From Thalassospira profundimaris (GTDB lineage: Bacteria > Pseudomonadota > Alphaproteobacteria > Rhodospirillales > Thalassospiraceae), in assembly GCF_003326675.1 (NCBI RefSeq), contig NZ_JPWF01000007.1, positions 62,001 to 126,000 of the forward strand: a stretch of DNA of 64,000 bases, read 5' to 3'. The position numbers and the translations under genes are program-made. Each line of letters starts with the position of its first letter. Position 1 is the stretch's first letter. Below, piece after piece: positions 9,180 to 18,844 of the stretch. Under the pieces are notes generated by a model. That model did no database searches. It was not told the origin of the DNA and saw only the letters and a list, made by a program, of their open reading frames with translations.

Positions 9180-10498
9180 CCCCCGCCATCCGCGCCAAAG
9201 GCACAGGCAAAAAAGCCTTCATCAATGCCCGTCTGCTTGATCCGGTTGCACAAACCGACGAAATGGGCGGGATTCTGATCGAAGACGCCACCATCGTAAA
9301 ATCCGGTAGCACCGTAACCCGCGAAAGTGTTCCGGGCGGTTTTGAGATCATCGACCTTGGCGGCGCCTGCCTTGCACCGGGTCTGGTTGATATGCGCGCA
9401 CAGCTTCGCGAACCGGGTTTCGAGCATCAAGAAACCATCGAAACCGCGGGTAAATCCGCAGCCATTGGCGGCATAACGACCATCATCGCCCTTCCCAACA
9501 CCGATCCGGTGATTGATGACGTCGCCGGCGTCGAGTTCATCGCACGACGTGCGCGTAAGGTTGGTCTGGCCAAGGTCTTTGCCTATGGTGCCGTATCAAA
9601 GGGCATTGAAGGCAAGGAAATCACGGAAATGGGCCTGCTTCATCAGGCCGGTGCCGTGGCTTTCTGTGACGGGATAAACACGATTGCAAGCGCACGCTTG
9701 CTGCGTCAGGCCCTGTCCTATTCGACCTTCTTTGACGGCATGATTGTTCAGCATCCCGAAGAACCGGAACTTTCCAAGGGTGCCTCGATGAATAGTGGCG
9801 AACTTGCCACCCGTCTTGGCCTGACCGGGGTTTCGCCGCTTGCCGAAGTCATGCAGATCGAACGTGATTTGCGTCTGGTGGAAATGACCGGCGGGCGCCT
9901 TCATTTCGCGCATATTTCAACCGGCGAGTCTGTCGAGGTCATTCGCAAGGCCAAGAAACGCGGCCTTAAAGTCACCTGCGACACTGCACCGTTCTACTTT
10001 GCGCTGAATGAAAATTCGGTTTCCGATTACCGCACATTCGCCAAACTTTCACCGCCCTTGCGATCCGAGGATGACCGTCAGGCGATTGTTGCCGGGCTTG
10101 CAGATGGCACCATTGATGCCATCGCATCCGACCACAATCCGCAAGACGTCGATTCCAAACGCCTGCCCTTTGCACAGGCTGCTGCCGGCGGCGTCGGGTT
10201 CGAGACGCTTTTGCCGATCTCGCTTGAACTCTACCATAATGGCCACATGTCGCTGCTTGACGTCATCACCAAGCTGACCCGTGTGCCGGCTGAACTGGTC
10301 CGCATCAAGGGGGCTGGAACCATTGCCGAAGGCACCCCGGCCGATATTGTGATCTTTGATCCTGATCGTCCGTGGAAAATCGATCCCTACCAGTTCACGT
10401 CAAAGTCCAAAAACTCGCCCTTTGACGGGCGTATGACCCAGGGGCGCGTGCTGCGTACCCTGATTGATGGCCGCGAAGTTTTCACGGAAGGCAACTGA
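9176..10498 (+). CDS. Dihydroorotase-like protein lacking the zinc-binding HxH (PyrC'-type, probably non-catalytic)
   Basis: A 440-residue amidohydrolase-superfamily protein related to type I dihydroorotase. The first metal motif, DxHxH in active enzymes, here reads [10 protein letters not shown] (residues 72-81), with Arg74 and Gln76 replacing both histidines. Other parts are kept: [20 protein letters not shown] and the Asp in ASDHNP. The region normally reading TPHH is TAPFYF. This pattern matches the pseudo-dihydroorotases (PyrC') that serve as structural partners of aspartate carbamoyltransferase. The 4-bp overlap with pyrB supports that. A catalytic PyrC should exist elsewhere. Confidence 0.88.
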   Translation: MTPAIRAKGTGKKAFINARLLDPVAQTDEMGGILIEDATIVKSGSTVTRESVPGGFEIIDLGGACLAPGLVDMRAQLREPGFEHQETIETAGKSAAIGGITTIIALPNTDPVIDDVAGVEFIARRARKVGLAKVFAYGAVSKGIEGKEITEMGLLHQAGAVAFCDGINTIASARLLRQALSYSTFFDGMIVQHPEEPELSKGASMNSGELATRLGLTGVSPLAEVMQIERDLRLVEMTGGRLHFAHISTGESVEVIRKAKKRGLKVTCDTAPFYFALNENSVSDYRTFAKLSPPLRSEDDRQAIVAGLADGTIDAIASDHNPQDVDSKRLPFAQAAAGGVGFETLLPISLELYHNGHMSLLDVITKLTRVPAELVRIKGAGTIAEGTPADIVIFDPDRPWKIDPYQFTSKSKNSPFDGRMTQGRVLRTLIDGREVFTEGN

Positions 10499-10499
10499 C

Positions 10500-11156
10500 A
10501 TGGAACTTGATGAAGGCTACAAAGCCATGCTGATGTCCCTGCAAATTGCCACCGTGTGCGGCTATTTGCTTGGATCCATCCCGTTTGGTCTGGTTTTGAC
10601 CCGAATGGCAGGACTTGGCGACATCCGCAAAATCGGATCGGGCAATATCGGTGCAACCAACGTATTGCGCACCGGGCGCAAGGGCCTTGCATTTCTGACC
10701 CTGATCGGGGATGCGGGCAAAGGCGCGTTTGCAGCCCTGCTCTTTACCCATCTTTCGGGTGTTGAACAGGGTATCTTTGCCGGTGGCGCAGCGGTGATTG
10801 GTCATATGTTCCCGGTCTGGCTGCGGTTCAAGGGTGGCAAGGGCGTTGCAACAACGCTTGGCACCCTTGCTGCTGTTAACTGGGTTATGGGCCTGTGTGC
10901 GGCTTTGACATGGCTTGTGATGGCGCTGATTTTCCGCATCTCGTCCCTGTCGGCACTGATTGCGATGATTGCCGCCCCGCTTGCCGCATTCTTTATCGCA
11001 AATGATCCGGGTGCCGGGTGGCTTGGCGTATTTTTGGCCGTCATTGTCTGGGCGGCCCATCACGCCAATATCGGTCGTCTTTTACGCGGTGAAGAACCCA
11101 AGATCGGCCAGAAAAAGAAGCAACCGGAAGAAGATAGCCCGGCCACAGAAAACTGA
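10500..11156 (+). CDS. plsY: Acyl-phosphate glycerol-3-phosphate acyltransferase
   Basis: Integral-membrane acyltransferase that makes lysophosphatidate from acyl-phosphate and glycerol-3-phosphate. The signature motifs are GSIPFGLVLTR, GSGNIGATNVLRTG, and FKGGKGVATTLG. About 218 aa with five to six hydrophobic segments. The ATG at 10500 follows the preceding stop by one base and has GGAAG upstream. Third gene of the pyrB-pyrC'-plsY run. The Lys/Glu-rich C-terminal tail (QKKKQPEED) is cytoplasmic-looking. Confidence 0.95.
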   Translation: MELDEGYKAMLMSLQIATVCGYLLGSIPFGLVLTRMAGLGDIRKIGSGNIGATNVLRTGRKGLAFLTLIGDAGKGAFAALLFTHLSGVEQGIFAGGAAVIGHMFPVWLRFKGGKGVATTLGTLAAVNWVMGLCAALTWLVMALIFRISSLSALIAMIAAPLAAFFIANDPGAGWLGVFLAVIVWAAHHANIGRLLRGEEPKIGQKKKQPEEDSPATEN

Positions 11157-11182
11157 GCCGTCCTTTCGAATAGCTTGACGAC

Positions 11183-11215
11183 ATAACGCCCGGATGATCA
11201 CAATCCGGGCGTTAT
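11183..11215 (+). repeat. Perfect 13-bp inverted repeat overlapping the dprA start
   Basis: ATAACGCCCGGAT (11183-11195), 7-nt spacer, ATCCGGGCGTTAT (11203-11215). It follows plsY but lacks a proper T-run, and its 3' arm contains the A and T of the dprA ATG at 11214. It may act as a weak terminator for plsY or hide the dprA start codon. Confidence 0.6.
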
Positions 11216-12491
11216 GCATTTTAACGATCAACAACCGAACCGATTGGCACAGTCCGAACGCCTTGCCCGAATGCGGCTTGCGCGAAGCACCAATATTGGG
11301 CCAGTGACGTTTCGCAAACTCCTTGAACGGTTTGGCTCGGCGCGCGAAGCCATTGAAATTCTGCCTGATATCACTCGCCATTCCGGTATCAGCCGAAAGA
11401 TCACATTGGCAAGCCGTGATGAGACAGTCGCCGAGATTGAACGAGCCAAGGATTGCAACGCCAAACCGATCATCATTGGTGATCCCGAATATCCGTCACT
11501 TCTGACACGTATCGAAGATGCCCCGCCCTATTTTTACGCCATCGGTCGGTTGGAACTTTTGGCCGGAACGGCAATCGGGATCGTTGGTGCGCGCAACGCC
11601 TCGGCCAACGGATGTGGCTTTGCCCGCAAGATCAGTCACGAACTGGTTTCCGCCGGTTATGTTGTGGCATCAGGCATGGCACGCGGGATTGATGGTGCCG
11701 CCCATAGTGCCGCACTTAATGCAGCACATGAACGCGGCGGTGGCACGATCGCCGTGCTGGGTGGCGGCGTTGATATCGTCTATCCCCGCGAACATCAGGA
11801 ACTTTACGATCAACTTTGTGAACATGGTCTTGTTATTTCGGAAATGCCACCGGGCTTGACGCCACAGGCACGCCATTTTCCAAGACGCAACCGCATCATA
11901 TCGGGATTATCTGCCGGCACCGTCGTGATCGAGGCCGGACGCAATTCGGGATCGTTAATAACCGCACGGTTTGCCGCCGATCAGGGACGCGATGTTTTTG
12001 CGGTTCCGGGATCACCAACCGATCCGCGCGCGGCTGGTCCAAACAGTCTGATCCGTGATGGCGCAATTTTATGCGACTCTGTCGACGTTATTTTGGACGC
12101 ATTAAGGCAGGCTGAGAAAAACACGCAGCTTTTTGAAAGTTTTCATCAGTTCAACACGGATGGGCGCGCCGACAATGTGAACGTATCCCAATCGGGCTAT
12201 GACGACATCATTTCGTCACTGGATCGCGACGCCGAATTTTCAGGCGGCAAAGACCAAGGTCAATCCATTGAAAAACCGGTAAAAATATCAACTTCAAGGG
12301 GCAGTGAAACCGACGTCGATGACGCTGCCAAAATCTTTGATTTGCTGTCATCATCGCCCCTTCTGATTGACGAGTTGATCAGGACGTCAAACATGTCAGC
12401 AAACCGGGTTTCAACAATTTTGATTGAACTTGAACTTGCAGGAAGGGTTGAACGTCACCCCGGAAATAGGGTATCGCGTATCGCCAAATGA
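11214..12491 (+). CDS. dprA: DNA-processing protein DprA
   Basis: Loads RecA onto incoming single-stranded DNA during natural transformation. The 425-residue protein has an N-terminal SAM-like part (RSTNIGPVTFRKLLERFGS), then the extended Rossmann domain with VGARNASANGCGFAR, SGMARGIDGAAH and GRNSGSLITA. It ends in a DprA winged-helix domain (DLLSSSPLLIDELIRTSNM, ~residues 360-420). The start overlaps a perfect inverted repeat. An alternative ATG at 11274 would trim conserved-looking sequence, so I keep 11214. Confidence 0.93.
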   Translation: MHFNDQQPNRLAQSERLARMRLARSTNIGPVTFRKLLERFGSAREAIEILPDITRHSGISRKITLASRDETVAEIERAKDCNAKPIIIGDPEYPSLLTRIEDAPPYFYAIGRLELLAGTAIGIVGARNASANGCGFARKISHELVSAGYVVASGMARGIDGAAHSAALNAAHERGGGTIAVLGGGVDIVYPREHQELYDQLCEHGLVISEMPPGLTPQARHFPRRNRIISGLSAGTVVIEAGRNSGSLITARFAADQGRDVFAVPGSPTDPRAAGPNSLIRDGAILCDSVDVILDALRQAEKNTQLFESFHQFNTDGRADNVNVSQSGYDDIISSLDRDAEFSGGKDQGQSIEKPVKISTSRGSETDVDDAAKIFDLLSSSPLLIDELIRTSNMSANRVSTILIELELAGRVERHPGNRVSRIAK

Positions 12492-12555
12492 GAGTCGCGT
12501 CACACCAAGGCGTGACAAATATTGTTGTGATTTGCCGCAATTTGCGCAATCTGAT

Positions 12556-12584
12556 TTGAAATACAGACACACTATATATATGTG
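12556..12584 (+). promoter_or_regulatory. Possible topA promoter
   Basis: TTGAAA (12556-12561) is followed by an alternating TATATATA tract (12573-12582) with irregular spacing to a best -10. It lies 75-105 bp upstream of topA. An AT-rich alternating tract is topologically flexible, which would suit supercoiling-sensitive control of topA; this is inference only. Confidence 0.35.
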
Positions 12585-12659
12585 CGTCTCACATTCGGGT
12601 TAATTGAAGCACAACATAAATACCGCCCTCGGGCGCAAGAACCGGACACGAAAAACGTA

Positions 12660-15305
12660 ATGAATCTTGTCATCGTCGAATCCCCGGCCAAAGCCAAGAC
12701 GATCAACAAATACCTCGGTGATGATTATAAGGTATTGGCCTCGTTCGGTCATATCCGCGATCTGCCGTCCAAAGACGGTTCGGTTGATACCGACAACGAT
12801 TTTTCGATGGTCTGGGAAACGGATGGACGTTCGGAAAAGCAGATTCGCGAAATCGCATCCGCTGCCCGTGACTCTGACACCATCTATCTCGCGACTGACC
12901 CGGATCGCGAAGGAGAAGCTATTTCTTGGCACATTCTTGAAGTTCTCGAGCAGAAAAAGCTGCTCCGCGGTCGCGATGTTCATCGCGTCGTGTTCCACGA
13001 GATCACCAAGAAGGCCGTCACCGACGCCATTGCCAATCCGCGTGCCCTTAATCAGGAACTGGTCGACGCCTATCTGGCGCGCCGTGCCCTTGATTATCTG
13101 GTGGGCTTTAACCTGTCCCCGGTTCTGTGGCGCAAACTTCCCGGTTCGCGTTCGGCCGGTCGTGTCCAATCGGTCGCACTTCGCCTGATTTGTGAACGTG
13201 AAATTGAAATCGAGGCGTTCAGGCCCGATGAGTACTGGTCGCTCGAAGCTGGTTTTACCGTTCCTGAAGGCAACTTCACTGCACGCCTGACGCATCTTAA
13301 TGGCGAGAAGCTTGATAAGCTGGCCCTTGGCAATGAAGATGCGGCCAAGATCGCCAAGGACAAGGTTGAAAGCCGAAGCTATACGGTATCCAAGGTCGAG
13401 CGTAAGGACGTCAAACGCCGTCCGCAGCCGCCTTTCACCACATCGACCCTGCAACAGGAAGCATCGCGCAAACTTGGCTTTGGTGCGAAGCGTACCATGC
13501 AGCTGGCCCAGCGCCTTTATGAAGGTGTTGATATTGGCGGTGAAACCGTTGGTCTGATTACCTATATGCGTACCGACGCCGTGGTCCTATCGCAGGAAGC
13601 ACTGGCAGCTGCACGTCGTCTTATTTCCAAGGATTATGGCGAGGCCTACCTTCCGCCAAGCGCGCGCAGCTTTGCAAACAAGGCAAAGAACGCGCAGGAA
13701 GCCCACGAAGCTGTCCGCCCGACCGATCTGTTCCGCCGCCCCGATCAGGTGGCGCGCCATCTTGATAAGGACCAGCTGGCTCTTTACACCCTGATCTGGA
13801 AACGTACCGTTGCCTGTCAGATGGAAGATGCCCGGTTCGATCAGGTCGCAGTTGATTTGTCATCCAATGACAATCACGTTGTTCTGCGTGCCAATGGTTC
13901 GGTCGTTAAATTTGACGGCTTCCTGAAACTGTATCAGGAAGGCAAGGATGACGAGGCCGAGGACGAAAATGATCGTCGTCTGCCGCCGCTTAAGGAAGGC
14001 CAGAAACCCGACCTTGGCAAAGTCAGCATCGATCAGCACTTCACCCAGCCCCCGCCCCGCTATACCGAGGCGAGCCTGGTCAAGAAGATGGAAGAACTCG
14101 GCATCGGTCGCCCGTCGACTTATGCATCGATCATTTCGGTTCTTCAGGATCGCAACTATGTGTTGCTTGAACGTCGTCGCTTTGTCGCCCAGGACCGCGG
14201 CCGCCTTGTAACCGCCTTCCTGTCGAAGTTCTTTGAACGCTATGTGCAGTACAACTTCACGGCTGATCTTGAAAACCAGCTTGATGAAATCTCGATGGGC
14301 AATATGGCCTGGAAAGATGTGCTGCGTGATTTCTGGAAATCGTTCAAAGGTAATGTCGACGAGGCAAAGGAACTGAAAATCACCGACGTGCTTGATGCGC
14401 TTCAGGTGATGCTGGAAAACTATCTGTTCCCGGCCCGTGATGACGGCACCGATCCGCATAAATGCCCGAAATGTGCGGATGGCACCCTTAGCCTGAAGCT
14501 TGGCAAATTTGGTGCATTCCTTGGATGTTCGAATTATCCGGAATGTAACTTCACCCGTCCGCTGGTCGCCAATGAAAATGGCGGCGATTCCGAACTTGAT
14601 GCCGGCCCCAAGGTTCTGGGCATCGACAAGGAAACCGGCAAGGAAATCACCCTGCGCAAAGGCCCCTATGGCGTTTATGTGCAGCTTGGTGAAGAAGAAG
14701 AAATCGAAGGCAAGAACGGCAAGCCGAAAAAGGTCAAACCGAAACGGACCTCCCTGCCCAAGGGGCTGGAACCGTCTGTGGTCGACCTGACCAAAGCCGA
14801 AGAATTGCTGACCCTGCCGCGTGTTGTCGGGATTTACCCCGATACCGGCGAGGAAATGAAAGCCAATGTCGGTCGCTTTGGCCCCTATGTTCAGGCAGGC
14901 AGCATCTTTGCGTCCCTTAAGGCCGATGATGATGTTCTGACCATCGGGGAAAACCGTGCGATTGCCCTGATTGCCGATAAACGCGAAAAATCGGGTCAGG
15001 AAATTGGCAAGCACCCAGATGACAACGAACCGATCTTTGTCGCCGTTGGCCGCTGGGGTCCATTTGTGAAGCACAAAAAGACCATTGCCAATATTCGCGA
15101 CGTGGAACGCGACGATATCACCCTTGAGATGGCGATAAAGGCCATCAAGGAAAAGGAAGCCAAGTCGGGCAAAACAACCAAAGCCGCGACCAAGAAAACG
15201 GCAACCAAGACAGCGGCGGCGAAAAAAGCCCCCGCGAAAAAGAAAACAGCTGCAAAGAAACCTGCAGCAAAGAAGACAACCTCGAAAAAGGCGGCGGCGA
15301 ATTAA
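12660..15305 (+). CDS. topA: DNA topoisomerase I
   Basis: Type IA topoisomerase (881 aa) that relaxes negative supercoils. The Toprim domain begins VIVESPAKAKTINKYLG with the catalytic Glu at residue 7, and the DxD motif lies in TDPDREGEAISW. The active-site tyrosine is Tyr302 in ITYMRTD. One canonical four-Cys zinc ribbon (CPKC ... CSNYPEC) is followed by zinc-less C-terminal repeats (LGIDKETGKEI, VGIYPDTGEEM). The last ~40 residues are a Lys/Ala-rich histone-H1-like tail (repeats of AAKKT/PAAKK). The ATG at 12660 matches the conserved N-terminus. Confidence 0.97.
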   Translation: MNLVIVESPAKAKTINKYLGDDYKVLASFGHIRDLPSKDGSVDTDNDFSMVWETDGRSEKQIREIASAARDSDTIYLATDPDREGEAISWHILEVLEQKKLLRGRDVHRVVFHEITKKAVTDAIANPRALNQELVDAYLARRALDYLVGFNLSPVLWRKLPGSRSAGRVQSVALRLICEREIEIEAFRPDEYWSLEAGFTVPEGNFTARLTHLNGEKLDKLALGNEDAAKIAKDKVESRSYTVSKVERKDVKRRPQPPFTTSTLQQEASRKLGFGAKRTMQLAQRLYEGVDIGGETVGLITYMRTDAVVLSQEALAAARRLISKDYGEAYLPPSARSFANKAKNAQEAHEAVRPTDLFRRPDQVARHLDKDQLALYTLIWKRTVACQMEDARFDQVAVDLSSNDNHVVLRANGSVVKFDGFLKLYQEGKDDEAEDENDRRLPPLKEGQKPDLGKVSIDQHFTQPPPRYTEASLVKKMEELGIGRPSTYASIISVLQDRNYVLLERRRFVAQDRGRLVTAFLSKFFERYVQYNFTADLENQLDEISMGNMAWKDVLRDFWKSFKGNVDEAKELKITDVLDALQVMLENYLFPARDDGTDPHKCPKCADGTLSLKLGKFGAFLGCSNYPECNFTRPLVANENGGDSELDAGPKVLGIDKETGKEITLRKGPYGVYVQLGEEEEIEGKNGKPKKVKPKRTSLPKGLEPSVVDLTKAEELLTLPRVVGIYPDTGEEMKANVGRFGPYVQAGSIFASLKADDDVLTIGENRAIALIADKREKSGQEIGKHPDDNEPIFVAVGRWGPFVKHKKTIANIRDVERDDITLEMAIKAIKEKEAKSGKTTKAATKKTATKTAAAKKAPAKKKTAAKKPAAKKTTSKKAAAN

Positions 15306-15353
15306 TCGCCGCCTTCCTTTTCAGGGGTAAATGATTGAAAGGACGCCGCAAAG

Positions 15354-17780
15354 TTGGCGAACGATACAGAAGACAAAAAGCACTTCCCGACGCGGGAAGA
15401 AATTATCGAATTCATCGATATGAGCCCGACCCCGGTCGGCAAGCGCGAGATTGCGCGCGCCTTCAACATCAAGGGCGCAGCGAAGATCGAACTCAAAAAA
15501 ATCCTCAAAGACCTTAAAATTGGCGGCGATGTCGTCAAGGGACGCCGCCGGTTCGACAAACCGGACCGCCTGCCCCCGGTCGAAGTTCTTGAAATTACCG
15601 GCATCGACGATGATGGCGAGGTTCTTGCCAAGCCCAACGTTTGGAAGAACGATTACGAGCCGCCGCAAATCGTTGTGAAATCGATCCGCCGTGGCGGACC
15701 GAGTGCGCCGGGGATCGGTGACAAGATTCTGGCCAAGCTGCGCTATACCGGCAAGCAAACCTATGAAGCCAGCATTATGCGGGTGCTTGGAAGCGGCCCA
15801 CAGCGCGTCTTGGGCCTTTATCGCCCCAATGAGCGCGAAGGCCGTGTTGTGCCCACAGATCGCAAGGATAGCGGCGAGATCGCCGTTCCGCTTGATGATC
15901 ATCCCGATCTTGAAACCGGCGCGCTGGTTCTGACCGAAATTCTACCGGGCAAACATTTTGGTCTTCGCAAGGGGCGCATCACCGAGGTTCTTGGCAATAT
16001 CAACGAACCGAAATCGATCAGTCTTGTGTCGATCCATGCACGCGGCATTCCGTTTGAATTCCCGCCCGAAGTCGAACTTCAGGCACGTGAATCAAAGGCC
16101 ACACCGCTTGGCAAACGCACCGACCTTCGCGACATTCCGCTGGTCACCATTGATGGTGCTGATGCGCGTGACTTTGATGATGCTGTTTGGGCCGAGGCCG
16201 ACCCGGATCCGGCCAACGAAGGCGGCTGGCACATCATGGTCGCGATTGCCGATGTGTCCTGGTATGTGCGTCCGGGAGACGCCCTTGATCGCGAAGCGGT
16301 AAAGCGCGGCAACAGCTGCTATTTCCCGGATCGCGTTGTGCCAATGTTGCCCTTTGAGCTTTCGAACGGGTGGTGTTCGCTTGTCCCCCATGAAGATCGC
16401 GGCTGTATGGCGGTTGAAATGTGGCTTGATAAGCATGGTCACAAACTGCGCCATAAATTCTGTCGCGGAATGATGAAATCCGCAGCCCGCCTGACCTATG
16501 ATCAGGTTCAGCGTGCCATGGACGGTCAGCCCGATGACACGACCGGTCCGCTGGTCGATACCATCATCAAGCCGCTTTATGGCGCCTTCCATGCGTTCCT
16601 TGAGGCACGTAAACATCGCGGTGTTCTGGAACTCGATGTTCCGGAACGCAAGATTGAACTTAATGACAAGGGCCAGATCGTTGCGATTGCCCCGCGGGCG
16701 CGCTTTGACAGTCACAAGCTGATCGAAGAATTCATGATCGCGGCCAACGTTTGCGCAGCCGAGGAACTGGAACGGATCAAGCAGCCCTGTATGTATCGTA
16801 TTCACGATGCACCGAGCGAGGAAAAGCTTGAAGCGCTACGTGAATTCCTTGAAGGAGCTGGCTATCAGCTGAACAAGGCATCGGTTCTGCGTCCGCGTGA
16901 CTTTAACCGCATTCTTGAGATGGCAAAGGACACGCCAGAGTCAGAACTGATCAACACGGTCGTTCTGCGAAGCCAGTCACAGGCCATGTATAGCCCGGAT
17001 AATATCGGGCACTTCGGCCTTGCCCTTAAGAAATATGCGCATTTCACATCACCGATCCGCCGTTATGCCGATCTTTTGGTCCATCGTGCGCTTATCGCCG
17101 GACTGAAACTGGGCGAAGGCGGTTTGCCGCCCGAAGATGGCGAACGGTTCGAACAGATCGGCGAAGACATTTCCGGAACCGAACGCCGGGCCGCCATGGC
17201 CGAACGTGATGCGGTTGACCGGTATGTTGCGGCCTATATGTCCGATAAGGTCGGCGCGGAATTCCCAGGAAAGATTTCCGGGGTGACGCATTTTGGCCTG
17301 TTCATTTCGCTAAATGAAACCGGCGCGGACGGGCTGGTGCCAATTTCGACCCTGCCCGATGATTATTACATCCACGATGCCGCCAGCCATGCGCTGGTTG
17401 GGCAGAACCGCGGCAAGAAGTTCCAGCTTGGAGATACCGTGGTCGTGCGGATCGCGGATGCCGATGCGGCAACCGGGTCACTGGCCCTTCGTCTGGCCGA
17501 ACATGCCGACATCACCGCACGTGATCTGGTTGAACGTCCGCGTGGACGCAAAGGTCAAAGCAAACGGCGTGGCGGAAGCCCCGGCGAGCGTAGCCATCGT
17601 CATGGCAGCAAGCCCGGTTTCCGTTCGCAACCACGCGATGGCAACGGCCCCGGCGGATCATCGGCGACAAAGTCAAAGGGTGGCGCAAAGAAAAAGACCA
17701 CGCCCAAGAAGCAGCGCAAACTGGTTGCCTCCAGCCGGGTGGCACGTTCTGCGGCAAAACGCGGTGACAAACCGCAATAA
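15354..17780 (+). CDS. rnr: Ribonuclease R
   Basis: Processive 3'-5' exoribonuclease for structured RNA. Domains in order: N-terminal winged helix (PTREEIIEFIDMSP, PVGKREIARAFNI), cold-shock domains, RNB catalytic domain with DGADARDFDDAV (residues ~265-280), an S1 domain (~645-725), and a basic Lys/Arg/Gly-rich tail. I assign a TTG start at 15354 because AAAGGA lies 10 bp upstream and the next in-frame ATG would remove conserved helix residues. It lies 48 bp after topA and may be co-transcribed. The strong terminator follows. Confidence 0.95.
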   Translation: MANDTEDKKHFPTREEIIEFIDMSPTPVGKREIARAFNIKGAAKIELKKILKDLKIGGDVVKGRRRFDKPDRLPPVEVLEITGIDDDGEVLAKPNVWKNDYEPPQIVVKSIRRGGPSAPGIGDKILAKLRYTGKQTYEASIMRVLGSGPQRVLGLYRPNEREGRVVPTDRKDSGEIAVPLDDHPDLETGALVLTEILPGKHFGLRKGRITEVLGNINEPKSISLVSIHARGIPFEFPPEVELQARESKATPLGKRTDLRDIPLVTIDGADARDFDDAVWAEADPDPANEGGWHIMVAIADVSWYVRPGDALDREAVKRGNSCYFPDRVVPMLPFELSNGWCSLVPHEDRGCMAVEMWLDKHGHKLRHKFCRGMMKSAARLTYDQVQRAMDGQPDDTTGPLVDTIIKPLYGAFHAFLEARKHRGVLELDVPERKIELNDKGQIVAIAPRARFDSHKLIEEFMIAANVCAAEELERIKQPCMYRIHDAPSEEKLEALREFLEGAGYQLNKASVLRPRDFNRILEMAKDTPESELINTVVLRSQSQAMYSPDNIGHFGLALKKYAHFTSPIRRYADLLVHRALIAGLKLGEGGLPPEDGERFEQIGEDISGTERRAAMAERDAVDRYVAAYMSDKVGAEFPGKISGVTHFGLFISLNETGADGLVPISTLPDDYYIHDAASHALVGQNRGKKFQLGDTVVVRIADADAATGSLALRLAEHADITARDLVERPRGRKGQSKRRGGSPGERSHRHGSKPGFRSQPRDGNGPGGSSATKSKGGAKKKTTPKKQRKLVASSRVARSAAKRGDKPQ

Positions 17781-17803
17781 GGTTTGTGAAAACTTGAATA
17801 CAG

Positions 17804-17836
17804 AAAGGGCGGCCTGATTGCGGGCCGCCCTTTTTC
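17804..17836. terminator. Bidirectional Rho-independent terminator
   Basis: GGGCGGCC (17807-17814), 8-nt loop, GGCCGCCC (17823-17830), then TTTTT; an AAA precedes the left arm. It ends rnr (plus) and can also serve the convergent Hpt gene. Confidence 0.92.
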
Positions 17837-17874
17837 ACATATTCGGAACTTTCAAAGACCGATCACCGACCAGA

Positions 17875-18657
17875 TCACATCATGGTTTCAATGAACTTTG
17901 CCAGATGTTCTGCGGTTTGTTTACCGCGGTTATTGATGATTGAAACATTGCCCGGCAATCCTTCCAGATCAGGATGGCTGGCATCAAAACTGGTCAGAAG
18001 ACCAAGCTTTCTGTCCGAAAGCGTTTTCATCGCAGCAAGGGCACGGATCAATTCGATGCCGCTTAGCCCGTCAAGAACTGCGGCTGTGATGACTGCATCG
18101 GGATGGGATTGCACAACCGTCTCGAAGGCCTCGACTGCGGTGCGTGCAGTAATGGTCCGGAACCCCTTTTCACGCAATTCGCGCTGCAAAAAATGGGCCT
18201 GAACGGCGGTTGCAGTGACAAGAAGGATTTCCTTGTCCTGGGCTGCGGATACCGGGGATTTTTCATCGGCATCGTCCGCCTTTGCACTGCGCGTCGGCAA
18301 GGAGCGCAAAATACGGGTTTCTTCTTCGGCAGGCGGATTTGTACCGCTTTCGATGATTTCGCGAATCCAGCTGGTAAAATCGACCAGTGATGCGGCCTCA
18401 AGATCGTTAATCTCGGTCAGATCCGCAATGTAATCTTCAAGACGATGGGCAATGGCCCCGACAAGCGGAAATCCGAATGAACCAGCCAGTCCTTTGACGG
18501 TGTGCGCTTCACGGCGCAATTCTGCAATTCCGGCTGGTGCTGCGTCCATACCGCCAGCGACACGATCAATGGTTGTCTCAATCCGGTCAATCCGTTCGAT
18601 TGTGTCCTCGATGAAGTCCTGTTTCAGACTGGCAACGATGGCATCCGCATTTCCCAC
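17875..18657 (-). CDS. Hpt-domain protein with a degenerate receiver domain
   Basis: Predicted phosphotransfer protein of a multistep phosphorelay. An N-terminal Hpt domain (residues ~1-110) carries the phosphorylatable His52 in REAHTVKGLAGSFG. A linker follows, then a receiver-like fold (~140-260). Where an active receiver has the phospho-acceptor Asp, this one reads PDAVITAAVLDGLSG, with Ala in that place, so the receiver is probably not phosphorylated. A GTG start at 18657 is chosen because AGGAG lies exactly 7 bp upstream; a TTG at 18684 would swallow that site. No kinase is adjacent, so its partners are unknown. Confidence 0.82.
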   Translation of the reverse strand: MGNADAIVASLKQDFIEDTIERIDRIETTIDRVAGGMDAAPAGIAELRREAHTVKGLAGSFGFPLVGAIAHRLEDYIADLTEINDLEAASLVDFTSWIREIIESGTNPPAEEETRILRSLPTRSAKADDADEKSPVSAAQDKEILLVTATAVQAHFLQRELREKGFRTITARTAVEAFETVVQSHPDAVITAAVLDGLSGIELIRALAAMKTLSDRKLGLLTSFDASHPDLEGLPGNVSIINNRGKQTAEHLAKFIETMM

Positions 18658-18844
18658 TGGGTCACTCCTATGGCAGGTATTCAATTATGCCCAACAACCA
18701 CAAAGTCGCCCATAAGGTGAATAATTCGGGACGATTTTACTTGCTTGCGCTATTGAACATCATGATGATGGCGTACCGTTTCAATGCCCCTTTTTGCCGC
18801 GCGGATCAAGTGCAGGCAAAAAAGAAACAGGAGTTAAGCGCCCC

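Noticed and set aside
12500-12518. Small inverted repeat GTCAC/GTGAC after dprA as a terminator
   Set aside because: Only a 5-bp stem and no T-run; too weak to call.
13860-15074. A 404-codon open frame on the minus strand
   Set aside because: Antisense to the 3' half of topA; no recognisable domain.
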